64,000 bases of DNA, from assembly GCA_949825045.1 (NCBI GenBank), contig OX463810.1:38946201-39010200 (forward strand), in the 5' to 3' direction. A program made the translations under genes and the position numbers. This DNA comes from Argyresthia goedartella. Lineage: Eukaryota > Arthropoda > Insecta > Lepidoptera > Argyresthiidae. Shown in pieces: positions 1 through 8,649 of this stretch. A model generated the notes under the pieces. It worked only from the letters and a program-made list of their open reading frames with translations, made no database searches and was not told the DNA's origin. The stretch's first letter is position 1; each line of letters starts with the position of its first letter.

Positions 1-455
1 TGCTGCGCAAATAAATAAGTATTTTTGATGTGCAGTTTAATATTTCCCATTATTAAATCAAACCCCTGCTAATATCGTGGAATGCACTCCCCTGCACCAT
101 CAGGGACAGTCCTAATCTGAATATCTTTAAAAGTCGTGTGAAGAGACATTACCTCTCCCTTTAGAGTTATAGGTAGTATGCATGTAAGTATGTATTAGTA
201 TAGTGTATAAAATAGTATTTGTAGTATATAATAAGTATTTAGTATATTATTATAGTTATTATTTAATTTATTTAATTTAATATTTTATATATTGTACACA
301 TAGGTCTACCCCTGCTCAACCATCAACTTTTCCCTTGTTTGCCTGGTTTGCTGGAAGAGATCTCTTATTAGAGATAAGCTCGCCTTTGTACACTTTTTTA
401 TGTAACTCTTGTTTTTTTGTTTGATTTGTGTGCAATAAAGAAATTATGAATTATG
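1..455 (+). mobile_element. LINE-A 3' end (non-LTR retrotransposon, 5'-truncated)
   Basis: This is the 3' untranslated part of a non-LTR retrotransposon. It is AT-rich and ends in a GTGTGCAATAAAG stretch followed by short ATGAATT repeats, which looks like a poly(A)-signal-type tail. The same tail occurs in reverse orientation at 23345-23470, where it follows reverse-transcriptase coding sequence, and a third short piece lies near 54800. No protein is encoded here. The 5' side runs off the window, so the length of this copy is unknown. Confidence 0.6.
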
Positions 456-1194
456 AATCTACGACAATGATTTCGGGGACAAAATTAATCCTCATTACTA
501 AATTCCCACAGGAAGCTACTCACTCACCAGAAAGCGCTTTGTAGATGAAGGGCAAAATCTCAAAGGCATCACCTTCCTTGAGTTAACAACATTTAGTGAA
601 GCTTTTTGGCACCGGTTTTTTTAGACAAGTATAATATTTAATTCCCGAATATTGTAAATAATTTAATGTAGGTTATTTATCTCATAGTCAGTTTTATTCT
701 ACATCTAATAGTTTCAGTAAAAAAAAAATGAAAAAACAAGCGGCAACTTAGGAGGTTACACCGGCCAGAATAGAGTTAATCAGGGTCTAATTAGTCTAAA
801 AAAAATCGGTTTTAAAGTGTTATGCCGTTTACCGTGACTTTGTTCCAAAATACTGAGCTGACTGACTTAAAATATTCACTGTCATCCCGCGTCGTCTCCA
901 AGCGAAAGCAATACAATCTCACGCCTGCAATCCAATTATTTGGGTTTGCAATCAACACCGGATTATCATATCGACGGTGCAATGCTCCACAGCACAATTT
1001 TGAACCTAAATCACTTGTTCTTTGGGTCGATATATGAATTGAGTCCGTAATCCGAAATCGGTATGAAATTGTCGACGAATGAACCTGATTCGTGATGCAA
1101 AGGTGATTTGAGTTCCTACTCTGATAATCTCGTTTCACCGTGGGTATCATACTCTTCATCAAAAGGCATCGAACCTCATTGGCAAAGTAAATAG
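456..1194. other. No recognisable gene
   Basis: Two short overlapping frames on opposite strands cover 812-1162, but neither has a recognisable domain, and one is simply the shadow of the other. I see no RNA gene and no inverted or tandem repeat that would explain this stretch. Confidence 0.5.
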
Positions 1195-1533
1195 TGCAAG
1201 TATGACACTAAAATGGCGTATTTTGGTGTAGACCATACATATGCCAATCGACAAAGAAGTAAATTACAAATAACTAATACTCTTGGAAAAAATGTCGTAA
1301 AGTTGGGCATTTCTGTAATATTTCAGTTTGAAGATGTAGTTTTATTTTTATTTTACATCTTCAATATTACATCGTAAAGTTGGGCATTTCTGTGATACTT
1401 CGTACTGAGGTATCACAGAAATGCCCAACTTTACGATATTTTTCCAGAGTATTTGTTATTTTTAATTATATTCTCTATCCATTGGCATATGTTTTATAGT
1501 TCTACACCAAAATACGACATTTTAGTCATTGCA
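1195..1533. mobile_element. Fold-back MITE with about 120-bp imperfect inverted arms
   Basis: The left arm (about 1195-1316) and right arm (about 1414-1533) are imperfect reverse complements. Both share the pattern GTATTTTGGTGTAGA, then ATATGCCAAT, then GTAAAGTTGGGCATTTCTGT. The core repeats the inner part of the arm once more, making a nested hairpin. No coding capacity is present, so this is a non-autonomous fold-back element. I could not identify the target duplication or a superfamily. Confidence 0.75.
1371..1437. repeat. Near-perfect palindrome inside the MITE
   Basis: The arms begin ATCGTAAAGTTGGGCATTTC and are mirrored at 1411-1437, with a loop of only a few bases around CTTCGTACTGAG. 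It is an extra inverted copy of the inner arm of the surrounding MITE. Confidence 0.8.
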
Positions 1534-1664
1534 ACTTTTAGTAAGCCAGGCTCCATACAAAAATGTTCGATGTTTTTTCATATTATTTATCCCTATTATA
1601 ATCTGATTCTAAACAAGACATAACATACATACATAAACATTAACATTTACATACAGACACACAC

Positions 1665-1732
1665 ATTGCTTCTGGCCCCACACTAGAATACTCCGGTGTC
1701 GTGGGAACCCAGAAACAGCGACGTCACACACA
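1665..1732 (-). mobile_element. SINE body fragment
   Basis: The block GCTTCTGGCCCCACACTAG followed by CAGCGACGTCACACA is the reverse complement of the body of the tRNA-derived SINE at 51715-51850 and resembles 62740-62790. The tRNA-like head is missing here. Confidence 0.6.
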
Positions 1733-2345
1733 TATTATATATAGGTTTACATTTACAATTATATGTTTGTTTTATATGTTAATTTATATGTATATAATAT
1801 TTATCGTTTGCAGTATTACAGAAATAGAATAGAAATAGAAATAGAAATATATTTATTTGACAAATAAACACAAGGATATACAGAAAGAAAAAGAAACCAT
1901 ATTACAGTTCGGGGTTGAGGTTTTTAGATGCCAAAATGGTTTGAACTCAGCATGTGTTACGTGTAGCAGTGAGCTGCACGTAACGCTGGTTTTCAGCTCA
2001 CACCATTTCCTAAAACTAGAAACTTAAAACTAAACTTATAATCTGAGTAAAAGTAAATACGCAGAAAGAGCTCAAGCATAATTATGCACCAGTGGCAAAA
2101 TGCAACAACAAGAAACGATCGGAAATTAAAATAAAATAATATAAATAAAGCCAATCATATGTTAAAAAACAGACATACAAACAATCCAATCATACAGTCA
2201 TATGTTAAATGTTGGGGTAAGTGAGTAGTGTAGCTTAAGTAGTGGAAATATGTGTGACTGCGAGAGAGTGAGAGTTTGGGTAGACCTATTATGTATATAT
2301 GTATACCTATGTAGAGGTATTTGGTGAAGTCAACTGTGCTCTGTC

Positions 2346-3742
2346 CTATAGTATGGTTTTTTGTGCTGCTAACAAATGTGCCTTGAGCTTGTGTCTGAAG
2401 GAGCTAATTGATTTCAGATCATGAAACGGGGGTGGTATATTATTCCAGCATTTGGTTGCAGCATAGCGAAAACTACCACGGAATGCAGCAGTCTTGTGTC
2501 TTAGACACGACAGCAGAAACGTGGCTGCTCTTGAGTTAGTCGGGTTCCTGCGGGACCAGTTAAGTTTAGAGTAAAGGTATTCCGGAACCTGAAATCTTAC
2601 TACTCCAAACAACAGCGTCGCAAAGTGAAGATTTCTTCTAGCGCTAAGTTTTAGAAGATGGGACTTATTGATATAAGGGGTGACATGAGCGCAGGGGGGG
2701 TACGTTGAAGCAGAACCTAGCGCACGCATTCTGAACACGCTGAAGTAGACGTTCAGATCGGTTCAGGAGGCACGCGTCATATACCGTGTCCATATAATTT
2801 AGTTTCGAAAGCACAAGGGATTCACACAGCTGCACACGAAGATCTATGCTGAGGAAAGGCCTAATTTTGTACAGTATTTTCAATCGATAGAAGCAGTTAC
2901 GCACTGTATTTGCGACATGTTTCTCAAATCTGAGGGTACTGTCCATCAGCAACTCCAAGTTACGAATTTCGTCAACCCTTTCGATGCTCTTTTCCATGAT
3001 TTTGATTTCAGGCTTGTGAGAAATTATATTATTTATTTGTTTTTTATTTCCAATGACCATAAATTTTAATTTATTGGGGTTAAGCATTAGACTATTTTGA
3101 GTGGACCACGCGACAATACGATGGAGATCTTGATTGATCTTTTCAGTAGCAGCAGAGGTTTCGTCTGGTTTAAAGGATAAGTATACTTGTAAGTTGTCTG
3201 CGTACAAATGATAGGAAGAGTTATCTAAACAACGAGTAATGTCAGCGCTTTATAATATAAATAGTATGGGGCCAAGTATTGATCCTTGTGGAACGCCTCT
3301 CGTAATCGGAGAATCAGCTGAGGACAAGGCGGAGCCGTCTCCTCTGCGAACTTCCACACGCTGGGTCCGGTTTTCTAGGTAGCTATGAAACCAGGCAACA
3401 GTGCTTGATTCGAAACCATAAAAGGATAATTTTGACAATAGCAGCGCAACATTAATAGCGTCGAACGCCCGGGAAAAATCAAGTAAAGTCAGCACTGTAC
3501 CGTTACCTATATCTTGGGAAGCTATAATATTATCTACTACGTCAAGTAGGGTCGTGGCAGTGCTCCGGGATTTTCGGAATCCAGATTGCAAACAAGGGAG
3601 GATTCTGTTAATTTCCAGATATCGAGTAAGTTGCACTGATACAGCCTATTCTAGTAATTTAGAGAGGCAACCAAAGCCATCGTTCCGGCCCATAATGTAC
3701 CTATCCCAAAATGCACCCCATGCGCTTATTGGCTGTAGTTCA
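2346..3742 (-). pseudogene. LINE-E ORF2 C-terminal part: broken reverse transcriptase
   Basis: This continues the frame at 3743-5236. The 3250-3636 segment carries QSGFRKSRST, LLDFSRAFDAIN and RGVPQGSILGP, which are RT boxes. The 2665-3207 segment carries the active-site box but reads YADN where YADD is expected. Around 2694-2700 a run of seven C (minus strand) marks a one-base shift between the 2665-3207 and 2346-2738 frames. Near 3665-3721 there is an apparent insertion of about 57 bp between the two RT boxes, followed by an in-frame TAG. This is a dead reverse transcriptase. Confidence 0.8.
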
Positions 3743-5236
3743 TTAACGTCTGCGGGGTTTGCTTTTTTTAGGTATAGGCCGGACTATCGCAGTCTTCCAT
3801 AGATCGGGAAAAGTTGATGATTGAATGGAATAATTAATCGTGAATGTTATTATGTCCAGGGAATTGGGAAGTGTTAAAAGAATCATACTTAAGGTAATTT
3901 TGTCTGCCCCTTTCGCGTTAGACGTAAGCCCCTTGATGATCCCCCAAAGTTTAGTCTGACTAATTGGTTCGAGATGAAAAGTAGAGTTGCCAAATCTATT
4001 GAACTCATAGTACGTCAAGTATGAGATACTGACCTCCGTTTCCCCAGGTACGTTAAGAAAGTGTTGGTTGATAGCATTGGGATCATTGAAATGGGATGGA
4101 AGGTCGGGATCATTATGGCTACGGAGTACTGTTTTTTTCAGATTCTTCCATAGAGTTTTAGGGTTTGCTGCGTGGTTAATTTTGGATTCAAAGTAGGCTC
4201 GCTTTTCGTTATACAAAGATATATTTACCAGAGATTTTAGTTCTTTATAAGTACTTTTATGTTCTTCATTTTTACTTTTACGATATTTATCGTGAGCCTG
4301 ATCTCTAAGATGCATCATAAATTTAACGTTGTCAGTAATCCATGGATAGCTGTACTGTTTAATAAGTAACTTCTTTTCAGGGGCATATAACTCAAACAAT
4401 TGCGTTATAATATCGTTAAAAGCCAAAAGCATTTCATTTATGTCATTAAGTGATTTAATGTGGTTCCAATTAATCGAATTCAGATCTTTTTGAAAAAGCT
4501 CGGGCAGGATATCCTTTAAAGGTCTGTAAATTGTATAGGTAGGAGGCTGCTTAATTTTTCTAAAGCTAAATTCTGCCACAACCAGAGCATGTCTACCCAG
4601 ATCAGGGCGATAGTCCACAGTTACACAGCGCACGGGAGCATCTGTGCATATCAAGTCGATAAGTGTCTCGGTATCGTCGTCAGCATGATGTGTTGCGTCT
4701 GCAACGATTTGAGTCAGGCTGACACTGTTTAGAAAGGAATTCAACTTTGCAGTTTCGGAACAGTTAACCGACAAAGTGTTTATATTTAGGTCACCCAAGA
4801 GAATGATATTATCAGATTGCGCAAAGGAGAGCACCGAATCCGTTATTGCGTCCAAGAACACGTCGACGTCTACCCACTGAGCCCGATACGCAGTGCCAAT
4901 AACCAGTCTCCTACCATCAATTGTTAGACTAAGCCACATTTGTTCCACTGTGTCAACAACAGGGTGAGAACATATTCGCACCCTGAGGCCTCGTTTGATA
5001 TAGAATCTGACACCATCAAAACCGGTTCGGTAGCCATCCGGGCGTGGAGTGTGCTTCAGTATGTATCCGGGGATAACAGGGGCCTTATCAATTTCATCCC
5101 GTCTTAACCAAGTTTCATTTATTGCAAGGATGTCTAACTTAAGGTCATTTATTGCCACAATTAGCTCGTCATGACCCGTTCCCAAAGAGCCCGCGTTCCA
5201 TAACCCTACTTTAAAATGTTTCGTGCGTGAAGTCAT
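3743..5236 (-). CDS. LINE-E ORF2 N-terminal part: endonuclease plus start of RT (disrupted)
   Basis: This 497-residue frame starts with an exonuclease/endonuclease/phosphatase fold typical of LINE ORF2. NETWL is near residue 40, LLGDLNIN near 150, LIDLICTD near 195 and GRHALVVAEF near 217. The linker contains PWITDNVKFMM. The frame enters the reverse-transcriptase fingers (GADKIT, then WKTAIVRPIPKKS) and stops abruptly at PRRR after a run of A residues. Shifting one base at that homopolymer restores RT-like sequence, so the stop is a frameshift. The endonuclease nicks target DNA for target-primed reverse transcription. The product is not functional because the RT is broken. Confidence 0.8.
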   Translation of the reverse strand: MTSRTKHFKVGLWNAGSLGTGHDELIVAINDLKLDILAINETWLRRDEIDKAPVIPGYILKHTPRPDGYRTGFDGVRFYIKRGLRVRICSHPVVDTVEQMWLSLTIDGRRLVIGTAYRAQWVDVDVFLDAITDSVLSFAQSDNIILLGDLNINTLSVNCSETAKLNSFLNSVSLTQIVADATHHADDDTETLIDLICTDAPVRCVTVDYRPDLGRHALVVAEFSFRKIKQPPTYTIYRPLKDILPELFQKDLNSINWNHIKSLNDINEMLLAFNDIITQLFELYAPEKKLLIKQYSYPWITDNVKFMMHLRDQAHDKYRKSKNEEHKSTYKELKSLVNISLYNEKRAYFESKINHAANPKTLWKNLKKTVLRSHNDPDLPSHFNDPNAINQHFLNVPGETEVSISYLTYYEFNRFGNSTFHLEPISQTKLWGIIKGLTSNAKGADKITLSMILLTLPNSLDIITFTINYSIQSSTFPDLWKTAIVRPIPKKSKPRRR

Positions 5237-5260
5237 TTTGGTGGTCAGTATTAAATAACT

Positions 5261-5769
5261 GGCTGTTATGTTATGTTTGCATAGGTAGGTATATACTTGA
5301 TTGCAATGCTACGTCCGCCCCACCATACATTCGGCAGTGATACCGAAAGATATGGGTACAGTGCATTTACAGTTAGAGTTGAGTTCGGTCTTTATTCTTC
5401 GATTATTGTATGTCAAGAAAAATATTCACTTAATTAATACTAATACTAGAAATAAGAATAAACTGACCAGCTCCACAAAATTTGCAATTCCTTCATCGGC
5501 CAATGTATAAGATTTCACAATAATGCCCCCGATACTATTCAAAGCCTACCGACACATACATTCAAGACGTTTATTAAAATTAACTTATATTTGAAGGGAT
5601 ATTACTCAGTGTCAAATTATCTAGAAGACATAAATCCTTGGGGATAAACTGCTTGTTCTTCTATTGGATATCTTACAATTTAACATAAGTAAAATCAATG
5701 TAGTATTAGTTATAAGTATTTCCTTTGAAAAAGAGCTACTTCAGAGTTTCTTCTCTGAGAAGTGACTGC
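5261..5769. other. No gene recognised
   Basis: The stretch is AT-rich with only short frames and no domain similarity I can see. It separates the LINE-E 5' truncation point from the next LINE tail. Confidence 0.4.
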
Positions 5770-5965
5770 TTTTGGCACTTCAAACTTCAAACTTCAAAAT
5801 GTTTATTTCAAAATAGATTCTTACGAACACTTATTGAATGTCATTTGCATCTATATAATGCAAAAAAAACTACTATCGCTTCGGAAAGTGTTATAGCAGC
5901 GGATAAAAAGCGGCGGAAGAAGCACGTACACTGCAACAAGGCCTAATTTTCTTTTCTATTTCATT
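5770..5965 (-). mobile_element. LINE 3' end with TTTGAAG tail
   Basis: On the plus strand the segment starts with repeated ACTTCAA units, then TTATTTCAAAATAGATTCTT and ACGAACACTTATTGAATGTC. The same sequence appears in the opposite orientation at 22310-22505. The repeated units are the 3' tail, so this copy points to the minus strand. It may be the end of the LINE-B copy whose RT lies at 6314-7146. The small plus-strand frame across it is not a gene. Confidence 0.6.
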
Positions 5966-6283
5966 ATTTTTTCAAAAATCACAATCGTATGCCTGGTTCT
6001 TGTGCTGTTCTGGAAAATAAGAGCTCCATACCTATTTGTCATTAATGTAATCATCTAATATATGCCTTATAACATATTGTTTTTTTAACAATGCCTTGCA
6101 ATTTCCTCTTTGACAAATTTATTATATATTTCAGTATTTTTTTATAGTATAGTATACCTAGATCCACAAATGAAGTTCTAACTTTAGATAGTAAGGTTGG
6201 TAAATTTTAGTTCTGCTTCTTATATTATTTTGCTTGTGCCTGTTAACATTTTTACGAAGCTATTTATGTTCTTCCTAACGTAC
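5966..6283. other. No gene; probable LINE 3' UTR
   Basis: This is AT-rich, non-coding sequence between the LINE tail at 5770-5965 and RT remnants at 6314. Its position suggests the 3' UTR of the same minus-strand element. Confidence 0.35.
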
Positions 6284-6317
6284 ATAAATGTATGACAATA
6301 TATTGTCATACATTTAT
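6284..6317. repeat. Perfect 34-bp palindrome
   Basis: The sequence ATAAATGTATGACAATA is followed immediately by its exact reverse complement, with no loop. It sits at the end of the LINE-B RT remnant. Confidence 0.9.
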
Positions 6318-7146
6318 TGACACGGTACACTCATAATGCAAATTTCTGTGAACACGTCCCTCAGTAAGTAATGACTGCGGAGGTTATAAATTGTTCTAAT
6401 AGCCCTTTTTTGTAGATCAAAAATAGAGTCAGTCAGCTCGGCCCTATTCCAAAATTCCATAGGACATATACATCTGTCAGTTGTCTGATTTGTCACAGCA
6501 TATGCAGCTAACTTAGTCTTCCGAATAAAGATGTAATGTGAGGGTTCCATTGTAGTTTCGGGTCAATTGTTATCCCCAGGAAAAATGTTCTACCAGTAAA
6601 CTCTTACTTTTCATTTTTTTATATATCATAATTGCTTGAGGGATTCACACTTGGCAAAGTGAATTTTGTACGTTTAGTTTTTTTCGCAATAAGCACTAGA
6701 TTGTTAACAGTAAACCAATTCTGAAATCGTCCAAGATCGTTATTTACTTCGTCACAGTTCTGTACATGTCGATCTACTTTAAACATAAGAGATATATCAT
6801 CAGCAAATAACAGAATTTTAGACAAATTCTGAATCATATGAGGCACATCATTAATATTGACCACAAATAAGAAAGGACCTGATATGGAACCTTGAGACAT
6901 GCCAATGACGTGAGATCCTAATGATTTGGTTATGTTAATCTGAACCTTCTGAATTCTATTATCCAAATAAGAACTCAAAATTTCCAGAGCTTTACTTTTA
7001 ATACCGTAGTATTCCAGTTATAACACTTAAGTTTCATGATCTACTCAATCGAATGCAAAGGTCACGTAAGACACCAATGGCATCTTTTTATTCTTCCCGT
7101 GCACTAAAAGTATTTTTTATAGTTCAACACCAGCATCTGTGGTACA
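6314..7146 (-). pseudogene. LINE-B reverse transcriptase remnant, left half
   Basis: Minus-strand RT pieces. 6619-6978 reads SYLDNRIQKVQ, then GMSQGSISGPFLF, then LLFADDISLMFK, which covers RT boxes with an intact FADD. 6314-6550 gives a C-terminal piece (KLAAYAV, WNRAELTDSI, LQKRAIRTIYNLRSH). A gap and frame changes separate them. Upstream at about 7020-7100 the AFD-VDHE box is still visible in broken frame. The remnant stops exactly at the BEL target duplication and continues beyond the BEL element at 19089. Confidence 0.75.
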
Positions 7147-7151
7147 GCATC
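7147..7151. repeat. BEL target-site duplication, left (GCATC)
   Basis: GCATC lies directly before the TG of the 5' LTR and is repeated directly after the CA of the 3' LTR at 19084-19088. Five bases is the usual duplication size for BEL/Pao elements. Confidence 0.9.
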
Positions 7152-7674
7152 TGTTTAATATTTATGCTTCGGAACGCACCTTTTTTTTTGTTGCGCGGAT
7201 CGACCGCGAGTGATCGGAACATCACTAGCTAGCTGTCACTTGCATAGAAAAAAAAAACTAGCTTATGTCACTTTGCACATGGTAAAATTGTCGGCGTCAG
7301 GCATCGGGGCCTTGGCTGAATGTTATTTATGATAATCTCGTAATAATCGTCAAGAAATAAGTTGATTTCACGTCATCGTAGTGAGTGCTTCGTGCCGTGA
7401 AAATTTGAAGTGATTCGGTGATCAATTCGTCGCGCTCGGATAGCGACCCTTGTAGTCGGCAGCATTAAGACGGCACCAGCAGCGGGTTACGACACGAGTA
7501 AGATTCGACTCCCAACACCCCCCACCCTTGTGTTCCTCATCCCGTACTCCTGCCTCGAATCTGAACTTTCGAATACCAGTCGACGGCGTCAAGGTCAGTA
7601 CTACTTTGTGACATTCCATAATAAAACAACCCTTCACAGACTTCCACCCTCTCGGTTGAGGCGTGGATTTAACA
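7152..7674 (+). repeat. BEL 5' LTR
   Basis: It begins TGTTTAATATTTATGCTTCG and ends GATTTAACA. It has an AATAAA at 7620-7625 that could act as the polyadenylation signal. Compared with the 3' LTR it carries six extra bases near 7558-7563 and a longer T run. Antisense frames inside it are not genes. Confidence 0.93.
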
Positions 7675-7677
7675 TTT

Positions 7678-7700
7678 TGGTAGCAGAGCGTGGTTTCCTA
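7678..7700 (+). promoter_or_regulatory. Primer binding site, initiator tRNA-Met type
   Basis: Three bases after the LTR, TGGTAGCAGAG followed by TGGTTTC matches the complement of the 3' end of eukaryotic initiator methionine tRNA, apart from two bases between the blocks. Minus-strand DNA synthesis would start here. The tRNA match is from memory of the conserved tRNA sequence. Confidence 0.75.
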
Positions 7701-8354
7701 GTAGGAAATCGATTCACGGACGGTTAGGGTTGTTTTTTTTTTTTGCCACATTGTAAGTGGGAGAGGGTACCTCAGATTGGTCGGCAATCTTTTTTGTGAG
7801 TGAGTCTTTTGTGGTCGGTATACCACAATTTAGGTTTATTTTCGGTCAGTGAACGTATAATTAACGATTTAGTTAACGATAATTATAAATTTGTAGTCGG
7901 AAACTACTGTTGTGGGCATTAGGATTGAACAGCCATTCCGCGAAGTAACTATATTGTATTGCTTGTAATAGGACATCGGGTTCTATAGTACTGCAGTGTT
8001 ATTTCGGTTTACAGAGCAGGGTCAGGCTATTTAAGGGGTATTAAGCTGATTTTGCTGACCTCAGTAGAAGTGTAGATCATATCGGAAAGGCCACTTCTAG
8101 AAGGTTCACGGCTACCTACATTATATTAAAAATAGCATTTTTTTATAATACATTTTTGTGTGTTATTTTTTATTGTGCTTTATGGTGGAATTCTCTAATT
8201 GATTAAGAGTGTATAGTTATAAGGTGTATATCCACAGGGTGACCATACCTATTAAATATTTTTAGGATTTAATTGTTCTAGTAGTCGCCTTAGTTTTGAC
8301 AACTTAGTTTTAATTTCTGTGCCCAGCGCTGACGGGCAAATGCTGGTCCCTGGC
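7701..8354 (+). other. BEL untranslated leader, first part
   Basis: Non-coding sequence between the primer binding site and the LINE-C insertion. It holds no long frame. The leader resumes at about 12821, just before gag. Packaging signals would be expected here, but I cannot point to one. Confidence 0.6.
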
Positions 8355-8649
8355 TATACTTATTTATTTATTTATTCAGGGGTTACAAACAGGACAAGTT
8401 ACATTACAAAAACAAACAGAGGATAAATATACAGTTAATTAAAATCTAACTTATCCCTTAGGGTATCCCACATATGGCTTAAATGATTTGGGAAGAATTA
8501 GCTCCGAATGAGCAACAACTAAAGTACTTAGGTGCTAAGAATATACATTCTTACTAAAATTAAAAACCAAAATATGAGAGAAAAATGTGCATTGTTTACA
8601 ATTAGGGTACATCTATTGCACAAACGTGCATGAAATTACCACACCACAG

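Larger units (their letters stand above)
1826..5260 (-). mobile_element. LINE-E: 5'-truncated Jockey-type non-LTR retrotransposon
   Basis: This is a minus-strand non-LTR element. Its 3' end is at about 1826, where a run of TTTCTA-type hexamers (on the minus strand) forms the tail. It reads upward through a 3' UTR, a broken reverse transcriptase and an apurinic endonuclease domain. No ORF1 lies upstream of the endonuclease, so the copy is 5'-truncated. It has at least two frameshifts and an in-frame stop, and is therefore inactive. Confidence 0.8.

Noticed and set aside
7422..7727. Frames on both strands inside the 5' LTR (71 and 65 residues), with a parallel frame in the 3' LTR
   Set aside because: The frames lie in LTR sequence, differ between LTRs, lack any domain and are not expected to be translated.
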